Origin: Hypericum androsaemum
Lineage: Eukaryota; Streptophyta; Magnoliopsida; Malpighiales; Hypericaceae
Assembly: GCA_963995505.1 (NCBI GenBank)
Contig: OZ023190.1
Coordinates: 16,114,092-16,178,091, forward strand
Direction of reading: 5' to 3'
Length of the DNA: 64,000 nt
The position numbers were made by a program, and so were the translations under genes. This document shows positions 12,245-23,400 of this stretch, in pieces. The notes below the pieces were generated by a model. That model did not search any database. It saw only the letters and a list, made by a program, of their open reading frames with translations, and had not been told where the DNA came from. Numbering within the stretch: position 1 is the stretch's first letter; each line of letters opens with the position of its first letter.

Positions 12245-14560
12245 ATGGCGGCCAACGACACCACGCTCCGGTCCATCCGCTACAAGCGAGGCTCGCTCCA
12301 GCTTTTGGACCGGTCACTTAATTCGTCCCTTAAATTTTATTATTCATCGGTTAGTTTACCGTTGTAGTTCCGGTTAGGGCACCGATTTTGACTAATTTAG
12401 ACTCTCGGTGTGGCTTCTCCCGAACAGAGGAAGCTTCCCCTGGAGACTACCTACTTGGATATCCGCGACGCTTCCGATGGATTTTAATACTGAATTTTCT
12501 TTTCCCTTTTATTTTTGAAATTGCAATGTTCGTATTCGATACTGACCCGTTCCAACCGCCCTCGATGCCTAGCTGAGGTGGCAACGGACGGGGTGAGGAA
12601 CCCGACAATGTGTAATTCTTGGTGTAAAAATTTACTTTACAAAAAAAGCTTGTAATAAACTCGCGTCGGATCGTGGTATAGTTGAGATGGGAGAAGAGTG
12701 CCAGTGCAGTTTTGCAGTAATTCTGAGCTAATAATGTCTGGTTGGCAGCATTCTTGCTGGTTTTTGCAACTACTAGCTGCTGTTATGTTTTAGCAGGAAC
12801 GCCATATCATTATGTGCTGCTAAATAATGTCTCAGGTCTGCCGTACGGGATATGGTGGTCCGAGGGGCCCCTGCCATAGCCATCGCAGCAGCTCTTTTGC
12901 TAGCTGTTGAAGTTTTCTACTTGAGTGAGTTCGACGGAACATCTGATGATGCTGTTTCGTTCCTGGACGAGAAATTGGAGTTTCTCGTTTCAAGGTGAAT
13001 GATTGCGGAAACTGTAACTTGGTATTTTTTCGTTTTCTTTTGTTGGCTTGTTAACCTGTTCAAGTGGTTTCTGTAGGTATTTTATTTTGGTGTACTGCTG
13101 AAAATCAAGTAGGAGAGTTTCTTGTCTTTATTCTAATGGTGTGAGATGTTCACCGGACCTTTCTCTATCCAACTTTCAGCCGACCAACAGCAGTGAATCT
13201 ATCTGATGCTGCAACAATACTCAAAGAAATTATCGCTAAAGGTGCTGCTTCTTCAGAACCCGGGAACATTTTTCAGGTAACATTCTTCTTTTCTGTCTTA
13301 TATCTAACAGCAAGCCTAAGATCAAATACCTGTGTTAAATGTACCTTTCCTCCCAAGCTCGTTTCGGGGTACCGCCATGCCAAAATACCTGTGTTAAGAT
13401 TGCATAGGATGCTTGCTGCATTCTGCCAGAATCTCTGTTATAAGATTGTGGCTTCTAGCTCCAATGGTATGTAGACTTTGCCACGTTTTGGTTTTGTTCT
13501 TCACTTTGGCTTATCGTAATTCTAGGTGTACATAGAGGCTGCTGAACGCATGCTTCAAGGTGATGTTGCTTCAAATAAAGCAATAGGGTCGTAGGGAGCA
13601 AGTTTTATTAGGAAGCAAAAAGAGAGCTCCGAAAGGCTGTCTGTCTTGACGCATTGCAATACTGGCAGATTCTCAGTTGAAATGGCTTGCAAATTTAGCT
13701 TATCACGTCGTCACTTTTGTACTCAACCAAGTGTTTCTGCTTTCCAATCTTGCAACATCAGGATATGGTACTGCCCTGGGTGTAATCCGGCCACTTCATG
13801 ATGACGGTTATTGCACAGAAACACGTCCATTCAACCAGGTCAGTGGTGTCTAAAATTAGGTGTCGAATTTGTTTGCTACTCGCAAAGCCACAGGATCGGC
13901 TTTTGAGTCGGTACATGAAAAGATACCTGCTACTCTAATAGCAGACTCCGCCGCAGCTGCTCTTATGAAAGATTGTCAAGTGAGTGCAGTCATTGTTGGA
14001 GCAGATCGTGTGGCTGCAAATGGTAAGCTACACCTAATTATCTTATCCAATAATATCTCAGTCTGTCATAAATTGCATGGCTGATGGGAAAATAACGTTT
14101 CAGGAGATACTGCTAACAAGATTGGAACCTACAGCCTTGCGCTGTGTGCCAAGCATCATAACTTCCCTTTCTTTGTTGCTGCGCCATTGTCTTCTGTTGA
14201 TCTTTCACTTTCCTCTGGCAAACAAATAGTCATAGAGGAAAGGTCCCCTAAAGAATTGTTGCATGCGCGCGGGGGACTTGGAGAACAAGTTGCTGCAACC
14301 GAAATCTCTGTATGGAACCCGGCATTTGATGTCACCCCGGCAAACTTGATAAGTGGCATCATAACAGAAAAGGTAGATGTCTCTTTCTTAGCCTGGCCCT
14401 ATAAACCTCACTCATATTCAACCTATGGGAACTTGTAAAATGAGCGAGACTTGTTGACATCAATCAAAGATATATCTTGTTTCATGAGCAGGGAGTTATT
14501 ACGAAGGACGGTGATCATTTTGACATTAAGCAATTTGTAGAACAATCTTCTGGACTATAG
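12245..14560 (+). pseudogene. MTNA: Methylthioribose-1-phosphate isomerase (eIF2B-alpha-like), multiply disrupted
   Basis: Nine blocks follow the plant MTNA protein end to end: 12245-12312 (MAANDTTLRSIRYKRGSLQL), 12430-12480 (KLPLETTYLDIRDASDG), 12836-12994 ([18 protein letters not shown]), 13180-13276, 13526-13668, 13748-13838, 13894-14022, 14104-14372 ([30 protein letters not shown]) and 14492-14560 (stop TAG). The normal enzyme isomerises MTR-1-P to methylthioribulose-1-P in the methionine salvage (Yang) cycle. Damage seen: the donor after 12480 is AT not GT; an in-frame TAG at 13592-13594 replaces the Tyr of IGSYGA; the donor after 13668 is AT; the acceptor before 13748 reads AA; a few residues are missing in exon 6 before [10 protein letters not shown]; and exon 7 lacks about three residues and is out of phase. 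The last two exons look intact. A functional copy is expected elsewhere. Confidence 0.85.
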
Positions 14561-14763
14561 TGTTTAGGCGAGAGGCACATCTGATCCGCAGTCGGACCAA
14601 ACGGTGGCGACCACATTTTCATGAGCTCTGTGAAATGTGAAAGTTCAAAGCTGTAACAATGTTGGCAAGCATAATTTTATGAGCTTTGTGAACGTAAGAG
14701 AGGTCAACTGTATGCAACGTCAATTGTATCCAATGATTGCATTAGACTTTCTCTACGGGAAGC

Positions 14764-15000
14764 GGGGTCGGATGCCCAGTCCCCACCCATGGGGACTAAC
14801 ACAAACCAATATCACTACGCATACAAACCAGTCTCATGCAAACTAATATCACTTCACATGTAAACTAATATCACTTCACATGTAAACCATTATCACGTGT
14901 AGGTTATTGACCATCAGATTTAAAGACAATAAATCTGACGGCCCAAATTTAGTCTCTCCGTATGGACATCTTTTATGTAGTCCCCACTGAATCCGAAATC
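14764..15000. mobile_element. Short repeat-array MULE (237 bp)
   Basis: Near-matching 9-bp flanks ACGGGAAGC (14755-14763) and ACGGGGAGC (15001-15009). The left end is GGGGTCGGATGCCCAGTCCCC minus its last base; the right end is TCCCCACTGAATCCGAAATC. Inside are three to four units of the AAACTAATATCACTTCACAT type and the conserved block TTATTGACCATCAGATTTAA. It is a small member of the family seen at 17557, 26988, 27543, 29668 and 39936. It lies 200 bp past the MTNA stop. Confidence 0.8.
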
Positions 15001-15157
15001 ACGGGGAGCTGTCTGCTGTCGTCCGGAATGGGAACTTGAATCACCAACCAACCGTTGGAAACAAGCTGCACCAATTTCCTAACAATTGTTCTTTAAATAC
15101 GAAATTTCTCACTGATGTTTTGTGTTTGTGCCCTTGTACATCTGAAAATTGCAGGAA

Positions 15158-16827
15158 TCAATGGTCTCTGAGTGACAGTTTCCCAACGAAGTTGTTTTTG
15201 AGACTTCCGACGTAGAGATGCCCCTCAAACTCAAAAGCAGATGTCACAAAGGACATCACTTTCCCCGCAGGATCATCAAACCTCCTGACGATGTTGCCTT
15301 CGGGCGACACATTAACCACCGTTGCTTTCTTGTGTACGCCCATGGATGCTTGGATCAATCTAGGGGAAGACGCGATGAGATGCTTTAAAGCCTTCCAGTT
15401 GTGCGCAAACTCTAACCCCTCAGATGTTATCTGCAGAAACAAGATTTACTCGGTTGAGTTACCCTAACAGACATACATATTCTCTTCTTCGTTAGCACGT
15501 TAGGTTTCTTGCTTATGAAGTACCTGCAACACCGCGATCCAGAACGATCCATCCGGAGCCAGGTTGATGTTATCAGGCCCGCCAGGAAGGTTGTCGACGA
15601 AAACTTCGGTTACACCTCGGGATTCGCCTTTAAGCCAGTACTTGAGGCACCGATGCCTGACCCGAAACCAGGAAGATATCTATTATTAATGCGATATATG
15701 CTAGACTTGCCATCCTCGATGGCAACAGGACCAGGTGGTCCGAATGTGCCTCTTACCTCCAACTTTCGCAGAAGACAAGGTAGTCTTCGTCCTTGGAAAG
15801 TGCAACGCCATTCGGAAAGCACAAGTTATCGAGCAGGACCGTTGTCTCCTTGGTGGATACATCGTATTTGAGCAGCTGCCCATTAGGTTTTGCCTCGAGC
15901 ACGTCCAGGTACCAATTATGTAATCCGAATTTGGTGCTTGGAATGCTGAAATACAGACTACCATCCGACGACTCGATCACCTCATCTGCGAACCTGTATT
16001 CGCCAAAAGCATCACTGAATTTTAAAAATTGTACTAACTTAATCAGAGGTTACGAATTACGACATAAACTAAGTGGTACCTTATTTTTGACCCATTAACA
16101 TGTGATGCAAGAACCGCGACTCCTTCTTCACCAACTCGAAGCAAACCCTGTCCATCACAGCAAGTATTGTTCCATAAGTTGCAGAAAGAGTCTATTTTAG
16201 TACTCCTCATCCTCCGTCCTACCTCTTCAGCGTCGCAAACAATAAGGCTACCGTCCCTCGAGATGGTGATTCCAAGTAAAGCGTTGCTTTCGATCTTTCT
16301 CCAGTCCTCCCACGACCCGTCCCTGCGCATTCTCTTAATCCAACCATCTCTATCAGCTGCGTAGAGCACGCCGTCGCTGGTCACCCACACGTCCTCCGGG
16401 GCTTTCAGTAGCCCTTCTCCAAGTTTAGTCACTTTCTACAGCCATGAGAAGAGAGCATTTTAACCTTATGGCATTTGAACATAGCATATTGTGTTGGAAA
16501 TTAAGTATGGAGGATGAAAGAATAATCGTGAAATTTCGCAGACAAGTCGGAAAGCTGTAGATCCTGAAATTCCTTTTCCAAAAACATATTATAATAGCGA
16601 AACGGATAAACGAGTCAAAAGTTAGGTTATTTTAAAAATATCTAACATATTGAGGTTAGAAAACTAACCTGCAAGTGGTTGTTAGTGGGCGCGGATTCTG
16701 CAGAAGCCGAAGACAGGTGTTCGAGCACGTCCGGAGATATAGGGGAAAACAGAAACACCTGAGCTGTAAATGCAAGCAACAAAGCTACCAGTAAACCTAC
16801 CAGGGTTGCTAGGCTAAAGAGTTTCAT
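15158..16827 (-). CDS. Strictosidine synthase-like (SSL) / adipocyte plasma membrane-associated protein-like
   Basis: Six exons on the minus strand: 16669-16827, 16223-16435, 16080-16147, 15757-15993, 15524-15656 and 15158-15430; total 1083 nt (360 residues). Start ATG 16827 gives MKLFSLATLVGLLVALLLAF, a signal peptide or anchor. Seen: GEGLLKAPEDVWV, LYAADRDGWIKR, SSDGSLYFSIPSTKF, LDNLCFPNGVALS, CLKYWLKGESRGVTEVF, DNLPGGPDNINLAPDGSFWI and EGHLYVGSLKNNFVGKL, the conserved blocks of the six-bladed beta-propeller Str_synth fold. Family knowledge: true strictosidine synthases condense tryptamine and secologanin in the vacuole. Most plant SSLs outside alkaloid makers have no proven Pictet-Spenglerase activity and are stress-responsive or hydrolase-like, so strictosidine synthesis should not be assumed. 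Confidence 0.9.
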
Positions 16828-17556
16828 GGTCAAGTGGTACGGATGATGATGGTGCTTGGAGTCTGCTTGTATTGAAGCTAATCCGCTCCTTTTAAGTTGC
16901 TGTGGAGAGAAATCTTTTGAAGTAGATTTTTTTTTATAAGATCTTTTGGAGTAAGATAACGTTGTCTTTTATATTTTCCTTTAGATGTACGTCGATTTAT
17001 GACCCGATTTTCAGTTCGATAAATTATGCAATGATAAATTCAACAAGGATAAATACTAAAATTAGTAGAACATATAGAAAGGTCATATTTGCCTTTTCTG
17101 AACTTTATCTTCAGTCCACACATTATTTACGTTAACAGAGGATTAACAAAACAGTGTTCTAGTTCAAATAAATATCGAGTTCGAGCTCTTTTGAATGCAA
17201 TAGTGTGGGAAAAATTTATCACATTTTAAATGCATCATCTGGTTCGAAGTTGGATTAACTAACACAATAAATGTATGAATATCAAGCATTATAAAAAAAT
17301 AAAACGATGTTTCAGTGAACCATAAGATAAATAAATTAACAAGTACTTAGATTAATGAGAGGGGGTGTTGTTTTAAACTTAACCAATTTTAGAATTTAAG
17401 CCGTCATAAACACATTAGTATTAAATACTTTGTTGCGAGAATTTGTTATCTTTTAAATGTTTCATCCGATTGGAATTTATCCGGGGTCCTGATACAAAAT
17501 AAAAGAAGAATAAACTTTTCGGTAGACCCGCAACCAGACGCGGTACCGTTTTCCCG
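16828..17556. other. Intergenic: SSL promoter region
   Basis: AT-rich, no gene recognised. It ends at the left terminus of the repeat-array MULE at 17557. Confidence 0.5.
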
Positions 17557-19066
17557 GAGGACGGATTGAGTGGGGACTAATAAAAAGTTGTCCATAGGTG
17601 GGGACTAGATTTAGAGCCGTCAGATTCAATTTAAAAAAAAATTTACATCCAATGGTCAATAACCAATCAGAGACATTTTTGACTTTTTAAACAAAAAACT
17701 AAGTTAAACCAACCATCTCTCTTCCTCTCCCACCCTCTCTTTCACTAATTAAAAAATCTCTCTCTCTCTCTCTCTCTCCTCCAACCAAAGAACCACCCAC
17801 CTCCGGCAGAGAAATCCAAAAAATGGGTCCCATGGTGTTGGCGACGGGTCTGCTCCAGGTCGGGGAGGAAGGTGTTCTTTAGTTGGGTCGGGTCACGTGC
17901 TTTTGCTCACGGTGGTCGGACGAGGACGTCGGGTGTCAGACCTACTCCGGGTCGGGGAGGAAGACGTGCTCCAACTGTGGTGGTACGAGTGAGGGTCGAC
18001 CCATCCCTATTCAGATCTCCATGAGCCCACCTAATTAATTAGGACTTGTAGTGATATTGGTCTTCCGATGTAGCGATATTAGTTTTCGGATGTAGTGATA
18101 TTGGTTTTCTACAGTAGTGATATTGGTTTTCGTGACCTCTTTAATTTGGTTTGAGTATGTAATTGTATTGTTTTAGTCTGTAATGATATTGGTTCGAGTA
18201 TGTATTGATATTGGTTTAAGTCTGTATTGATGTTGATTTTAGTCTGTACTGATATTAGTTTGAGTATGTATTGATATTAGTTTTAGTCTCTAATGACATT
18301 AGTTTTAGTCTGTACTGATATTGGTTTGAGTATGTATTGATATTGGTTTTAGTCTTTAATGATATTAGTTTTAGTCTGTAATGATATTGGTTTGAGTATG
18401 TACTGATATTGATTTGAGTCTGTAATGTTATTGGTTTGAGTAAGTAATGCTATTGGTTCTAGTCTATAATGATATTGGTTTTCGAACGTAGTGATATTGA
18501 TTTTCGAACGTGGTGATATATTAGTTTTCGAATGTGTTGATATTGATTTTCGAATGTGGTAATATTGGTTTTCAAACATCGTGATATTGGTTTGCGAACG
18601 TAGTGATATTGATTTTTCGAATGTAGTGATATTGGTTTTGAACGTAGTGATATTGGTTTCTGAAGGTAGTGATATTGGTTTTCGAAAGCAGTGATATTGG
18701 TTTCCAAACGCAGTGATATTGATTTCCGAACGTAGTAATATTGGTTTTTGAATTTAGTGATATTAATTTTCTATTGAATTTTCATTCTTTGGTTCTTTGA
18801 GTTTATTTAAAAAAAATTGGTAGTTGGTAGAATTTTTGAAGTTCACAATAATTTAAAGAGAGAAAAAGTATTTTCCTCTTTTCACGTGAGATTAGTTTAA
18901 AAAAATTTACCTTTTTAGTTTTTCCATAAAAAAGTGTGCCAGCTAATTGTTATCTCCCCTTTTATTTTTATTAGTTTTCCAATTTTATCCTTAACTATTT
19001 TATTAATACCTAAATTATTACAATATCTCTTTTAATCTCCAAATTTGGAGACCACGGAATCTCCCC
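17557..19066 (+). mobile_element. Repeat-array MULE 'A' (about 1.5 kb), immediately upstream of the CCX gene
   Basis: The left end matches the family terminus (GACGGATTGAGTGGGGAC), followed by TTGTCCATAGGTGGGGACTA. The right end carries CTCCAAATTTGGAGACC and ends near AATCTCCC. Flanks are GTTTTCCCG (17548-17556) and a similar GTTTCCCC (from about 19068), a degraded 9-bp duplication. The interior has a (CT)n tract at 17758-17778, a GC-rich unidentified stretch (17820-18010) and a large minisatellite (18043-18770). No transposase ORF. The right end is about 190 bp upstream of the CCX start codon. Confidence 0.75.
18043..18770 (+). repeat. Minisatellite of ~20-22 bp units, core GATATTGGTTT
   Basis: Dozens of head-to-tail degenerate units such as TGATATTGGTTTGAGTATGT and TGATATTGGTTTTCGAACGT. 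The first half mainly uses spacers of the AGTCTGTA/AGTATGTA kind and the second half TCGAACGTAG, so the array has local sub-homogenisation. Spurious ORFs rich in ISLRSKTNI on the minus strand come from this array. Confidence 0.95.
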
Positions 19067-19254
19067 CGTTTCCCCTAATCGCCGATTCAAGAAAAAGAAG
19101 CTACCTTCTACTTTTCATTTCCCCTTCAACGATCGATCCCCTTTTCCTTTCGCCTTCCTCATCCTTTCATTTAATCCCCAACTAACCTCCATTTTCCGTA
19201 ACCAACATTCCGAAATTCCCCAATTCCCTTCTTTCCCCCTTTTCCTTAAATGGA

Positions 19255-21102
19255 ATGGGTCGGTCCCAATTCCGTGGAATCTTCAACGGAATCTCCTTCC
19301 TGGTACTCGTAATCCTACTCTTCAACTCATATCAGCGGAATGGGCCCCTCACGGCGAGCCGGAGGAGTTCCACTCTCAGGGGAAATAACACGAACACCTT
19401 GCGTGCGGGCGACCCGGGGCCCTGTTCCGGGCTGATTCAGCACCAGGGGTTCACTGACACGTGTCAGTATCTCGTCGCCCACCCGGAATGCACCTCAGGT
19501 GGGTTCTTCAGCTACTTTAGGTTCTTTTACTGTGGATGCAAGGGTTTCCCGGTCGCTGGGTATTTGGTGTTGGGGTTTTGGCTGGCTGCCCTGTTTTATC
19601 TGTTGGGGAACACCGCGGCGGATTACTTCTGCTGCTCGTTGGAGAGGCTTTCCGTGGAATTGAACTTGCCGCCCACGGTGGCCGGGGTTTCCCTGCTGCC
19701 GTTGGGGAATGGGGCGCCCGACGTGTTTGCTAGTATCGCGGCTTTTGTTGGGAAGGATGGTGGGGGCGTGGGGCTGAACAGCGTGTTGGGCGGGGCTGTG
19801 TTTGTCACTTGTGTTGTGGTTGGTGTTGTCTCGCTCTGCGTGGCTGGAAGCGGGGTCCGGATCGACAGGAGCTGCTTCGTGAGGGATGTTTGCTTCTTTA
19901 TGTTCAGTTTGATGGTGCTCGGTGTGATTCTGGTTGTTGGTGAGGTCACCGTTGGAGCTGCGTTGTTGTTTGTCTCGATCTATGTTGTGTATGCTGTTGT
20001 GGTTGCTGCAAATGAGGTGCTGAGGAGGCATGCCCGGCGGTTGAGGTTGGATGGTGTGACTCAGTTGCTTCCGGTTAAGGAGAATGTTCTTCTTTCTAAT
20101 GTTGTGAGTGAAGAGGACGATGGCTCGGTTTATGTGTCTTTGCTTGAATCTGATTCTGAAAGTAATTTCCCGCATCTTGAACATAAGGTACCGCATTGGA
20201 TGTGGATTTCTCATGTGGCAATTTTCTCGAATGAGAGTCTAAAGCCGAGTGCTGAGGGCTCGATGCATGTGTGGGGTTGGAATGATCAGGAGGAGACAAC
20301 GAGTGGCTGTTTGGGATTTGCGTGGTCGAGATGGCTTCGATTGTTGGAGATACCGTTGACTATCCCAAGACGGTTGACAATACCAGTAATTGAAGAGGAA
20401 CGGTGGTCCAAGGTTTATGCTGTTGCCAGTGCCTCCCTTGCACCAGTTCTTCTTGCGCTTTTGTGGAACACGCAAGACGATCTGGACATGTTCAATCGGG
20501 AAATTTCGTACTTCATTGCCGTCACTTGCGGGAGCATACTCGGTGTTCTTGCATATTTATACACGATCGTGGAAGAGCCACCTCGCAAGTTTCTACTCCC
20601 GTGGGCCATGGGAGGATTTGTGATGAGTATTGTCTGGTTCTACATAATCGCGAATGAGCTAGTTTCTCTGCTTGTGGCGTTAGGAGCAATATTCAATGTC
20701 AATCCTTCACTCCTTGCATTGACTGTATTGGCCTGGGGGAATTCCATGGGGGATCTGATGTCAAACATCGCGCTTGCAATGAACGGCGGGGACAGCGTGC
20801 AGATCGCCATGTCGGGGTGCTACGCAGGTCCAATGTTCAACACGCTCGCTGGCCTGGGGATCTCAATGTTGCTTGGAGCCTGGACTAGTAGACCCGCACC
20901 GTTCGTGCTACCGGAGGACAGCAGCCTGTTCTGCACCATGGGATTCCTAATGCTAGCTCTTACATGGTCGCTTGTCGTGTTGCCTCGAAACGGCATGCGC
21001 CTTAACACGACCCTAGGCGTCGGCCTCATAACGATCTATGTGATCTTTCTGATCTTCAGGCTGTGCAGTTTTAGGGAACTGGTGTCTGTGTTATTAGGAT
21101 AA
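19255..21102 (+). CDS. Cation/calcium exchanger (CCX), CaCA superfamily
   Basis: One intronless frame of 615 residues. It opens with a hydrophobic segment (residues 11-24), then a Cys-containing loop, then two blocks of membrane helices. The two alpha-repeat signatures are present: [18 protein letters not shown] with GNGAPD at 151-156, and [20 protein letters not shown] with GNSMGD at 495-500, followed by [15 protein letters not shown]. The hydrophilic central loop (about 265-375) contains an acidic SEEDDGS stretch. Family knowledge: plant CCX (formerly CAX7-11) are related to K+-dependent Na+/Ca2+ exchangers and move K+, Na+, Ca2+ or Mn2+ at vacuole, ER or plasma membrane. ATG 19255 is used; an overlapping ATG at 19250 in another frame could reduce initiation. 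Confidence 0.93.
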   Translation: MGRSQFRGIFNGISFLVLVILLFNSYQRNGPLTASRRSSTLRGNNTNTLRAGDPGPCSGLIQHQGFTDTCQYLVAHPECTSGGFFSYFRFFYCGCKGFPVAGYLVLGFWLAALFYLLGNTAADYFCCSLERLSVELNLPPTVAGVSLLPLGNGAPDVFASIAAFVGKDGGGVGLNSVLGGAVFVTCVVVGVVSLCVAGSGVRIDRSCFVRDVCFFMFSLMVLGVILVVGEVTVGAALLFVSIYVVYAVVVAANEVLRRHARRLRLDGVTQLLPVKENVLLSNVVSEEDDGSVYVSLLESDSESNFPHLEHKVPHWMWISHVAIFSNESLKPSAEGSMHVWGWNDQEETTSGCLGFAWSRWLRLLEIPLTIPRRLTIPVIEEERWSKVYAVASASLAPVLLALLWNTQDDLDMFNREISYFIAVTCGSILGVLAYLYTIVEEPPRKFLLPWAMGGFVMSIVWFYIIANELVSLLVALGAIFNVNPSLLALTVLAWGNSMGDLMSNIALAMNGGDSVQIAMSGCYAGPMFNTLAGLGISMLLGAWTSRPAPFVLPEDSSLFCTMGFLMLALTWSLVVLPRNGMRLNTTLGVGLITIYVIFLIFRLCSFRELVSVLLG

Positions 21103-21865
21103 GCACATCATAATCAATTCTTTTTTTTTGTTGTCAAAATGCCTTGATTTGACCTATCGAGCGCAACGATATGATTCTAGCTAGTGTCATCTTCTTGTTG
21201 TAAATTATGTACATAATGAGACCCAAAAACGTAATTTGTGCCTCTTGTATACCTACCATACACACAACGGGAATGTCCTTTTCATTATATGTCTATCTAT
21301 ATGCTTGCTGAATTCTGAAGCTAAGTTGACATCTATTAAAGCAATTAGAATCACATTTATCCGAGTTACGTCTCGAGTTAGAATATTGTGAATTCAAACA
21401 AATTCTATTTATACAGCCTTCTTCTTATTTATTAGAGTCGTGATGCTCTAGCATTGTGAAGTGGTTATGTCAAAGGATACTATTATGACAAAACAACAGG
21501 GTACTTTTTTTTTGCGGAAAAAACAACAGGGTACTTACAAAGCCCGAATGAAGCGAGACAGATAAGTGGGTAGTTACGTTTGTGTCTTGACGTATATACG
21601 CTGCCATAATATTATTTTATATCTGTATATATTTAAAATTGTATTCTATTTAGAAATTAATTTTTATATAGTATTTTTTACGTAAGTCATCCAAATTTAA
21701 ATTTAAGTCTCTTATACCGTGCGGTCCTCCTCCACCTAACATTCTTCTTCTTCTTCTTCTTCTTCCATTCCAATACCTTACATTCCTTTCTCAGAAAGCC
21801 AAATCCGAGTTCTAGTCTAGAGAGAGACACAAAGGGAAAGAGAAAAAAAATCCCAATCCCCGAAG
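21103..21865. other. Intergenic: CCX 3' flank and COPT promoter/5' UTR
   Basis: No gene. A (TTC)n tract at 21743-21766 and an AGAGAGAGACACAAAGGG purine stretch lie in the presumed 5' UTR of the copper transporter. Confidence 0.5.
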
Positions 21866-22309
21866 ATGATGCACATGACGCTGTACTGGGGAACGGAGGT
21901 GACCCTCCTATTCGACACGTGGAAGACCGACTCCGTCACGAGCTACGCCCTCTCGTTACTCGCCTGCTTCCTCTTCGCCTCCTTTTACCAGTACCTCGAG
22001 GACCGCCGCGTCCGGTTCAGGTCGATCTCGGCCCCCGCGCCGTCTTCGTCGTCATCGGTCAACGCCCCGCTCCTTGGCGCGGGGAAGCGCCGGGCGGGGT
22101 GGAGGAAAGTGGGATCGGCGGCGCTGTTCGGGGTCAACGCGGGGATCGGGTACCTGCTGATGCTGGCGGTGATGTCGTTCAACGGAGGGGTGTTGTTGTC
22201 CGTTATGGCGGGCTTGTCGGTGGGGTACTTTCTGTTCCGCGACCGCGTCAACGAGGACGACGAGGAACAGGAGGTTGCTGTCGCCGAGAGTCCTTGCGGT
22301 TGTGTCTGA
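21866..22309 (+). CDS. COPT5: Copper transporter of the CTR/COPT family, COPT5-like
   Basis: Intronless, 147 residues. The N-terminus is short and has a single Met cluster (MMHM), as in Arabidopsis COPT5, rather than the long Met/His-rich ectodomain of COPT1/2. Then come YWGTEVTLLFDTWKTDS, a first helix (about 25-43), a Ser-rich loop, a second helix containing the copper-selectivity MxxxM motif (M99-M103, MLAVM), and a third with the GxxxG packing motif (G116-G120). The C-terminus ends in a CxC metal site (C144, C146). Family knowledge: trimeric Cu(I) channels; COPT5 sits in tonoplast/prevacuolar membranes and releases stored copper. ATG 21866 opens the conserved MMHMT start. Confidence 0.95.
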   Translation: MMHMTLYWGTEVTLLFDTWKTDSVTSYALSLLACFLFASFYQYLEDRRVRFRSISAPAPSSSSSVNAPLLGAGKRRAGWRKVGSAALFGVNAGIGYLLMLAVMSFNGGVLLSVMAGLSVGYFLFRDRVNEDDEEQEVAVAESPCGCV

Positions 22310-22985
22310 ATTCCGATTGTGTAAGATGTAATTTTTGGATTATCCGGTTCAATAGATCCGATCGGATATGCTCTATCCGTTTTCTCGTTCCCCTTCATTC
22401 TCATATTGCTTATTCCACGTTTTCCGAGCAGGTTGGTTGAGTAGTTGGTAAATTCTTTTAGGAAGATTTCGAGTTTAACGTTTTAAAATCGCAATTGTGA
22501 AGTCAAGCAGTCAAGTTCCTCATCAAAGAATGAGTCAATATGCAGATTGCCGTTGTCTCATTGATTTGGCTATGATTGAATTTGATGCCGGAAACTAATA
22601 TTCCGATGTCCGATATATACTATTTTAAATTATATCAATATCAAAATATGAAGGTATACTTGTGTTAGATTAAAAATATTTTGCTAGCAAGTATGAAAAA
22701 AGTGAGTGGTTTTCAAATAACAATCGGGATATTTTTTATCTATATACTAGTATAACACATTTGTAGGGCACTCTGAACCCAATAAACTACCAAGAATAAA
22801 AAAATAACTAACTAGTTTTCAGACTGAACTCATGTGTTTAGGCCACAGTTAAAATCTATATTTACCGTGATTCCAATTCAACCCGGAATAGGAAATCCGC
22901 AACTAATTGGTTTAGTCCCACTCGTAAACCAAATCCCTATTTCAATAAGGAACTAACGCTGCTTCCTAAATAAGCACGTTCATCC
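22310..22985. other. Intergenic
   Basis: AT-rich, no gene or clear repeat recognised. Confidence 0.5.
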
Positions 22986-22995
22986 TATATATAAA
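22986..22995 (+). promoter_or_regulatory. Candidate TATA box of the small ORF gene
   Basis: TATATATAAA about 118 bp before ATG 23104, a normal distance for a plant promoter with an 80-90 nt leader. It supports the small ORF downstream being a real transcription unit. Confidence 0.55.
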
Positions 22996-23103
22996 GGGGT
23001 TTAGCATCCCGCAATGCTCCAATTAATTCCAAGGCAATTTGACTAGAAAAAATTTCCGAATATTAGTAAATCGACTAACCCAAACTCAAATAGCGTTAAC
23101 ACA

Positions 23104-23400
23104 ATGTCTTCCATCGTCGGCTCATCGAATTCGTCTTCCATATGCGCCGATTACTTCGGCGACGAGATTGGTATTCCTCTGCCTCGCGTCGGGCCCACAC
23201 CAGCCAAGCTGGCTGTCGACAACCAGACAGAGAAATTGCAGAGGCCGAGGGAACCGAATAGTCACGACAAGCTTGTTGCAAAGGCGTCGTCCTGTAATAG
23301 CAACAAAGATAATAATAGAAGCCCACGACCTGCGGTGGGATTGGCCTTCGCCCCTTGCTTCGATGGATTGGATTGCTTTGGGACGCTCGTTTTTCACTGA
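23104..23400 (+). CDS. Small uncharacterised protein (98 aa)
   Basis: Single-exon frame from ATG 23104 (context CACAATGTCTTCC) to TGA 23398-23400. It has an N-terminal Ser-rich part, a central IPLPRVGPTPAKLAVDNQTE segment, a basic polar stretch, and an end with GLAFAPCFDGLDCFGTLVFH. A terminal FAP-x-FDGL-x-CF-x-TLV pattern resembles short plant stress-type proteins of unknown function, but I cannot name the family with certainty. No signal peptide or membrane helix. A TATA box upstream and a proper stop support a gene. Confidence 0.6.
   Translation: MSSIVGSSNSSSICADYFGDEIGIPLPRVGPTPAKLAVDNQTEKLQRPREPNSHDKLVAKASSCNSNKDNNRSPRPAVGLAFAPCFDGLDCFGTLVFH

Noticed and set aside
18349..18707. Minus-strand frames rich in SLRSKTNI and QYQYVLKPIS (also at 31351-31644)
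   Set aside because: Periodic peptides produced by the GATATTGGTTT minisatellite, not protein repeats under selection.
19495..20214. 239-codon minus-strand frame over the CCX gene
   Set aside because: Antisense shadow of the exchanger; no family similarity seen.
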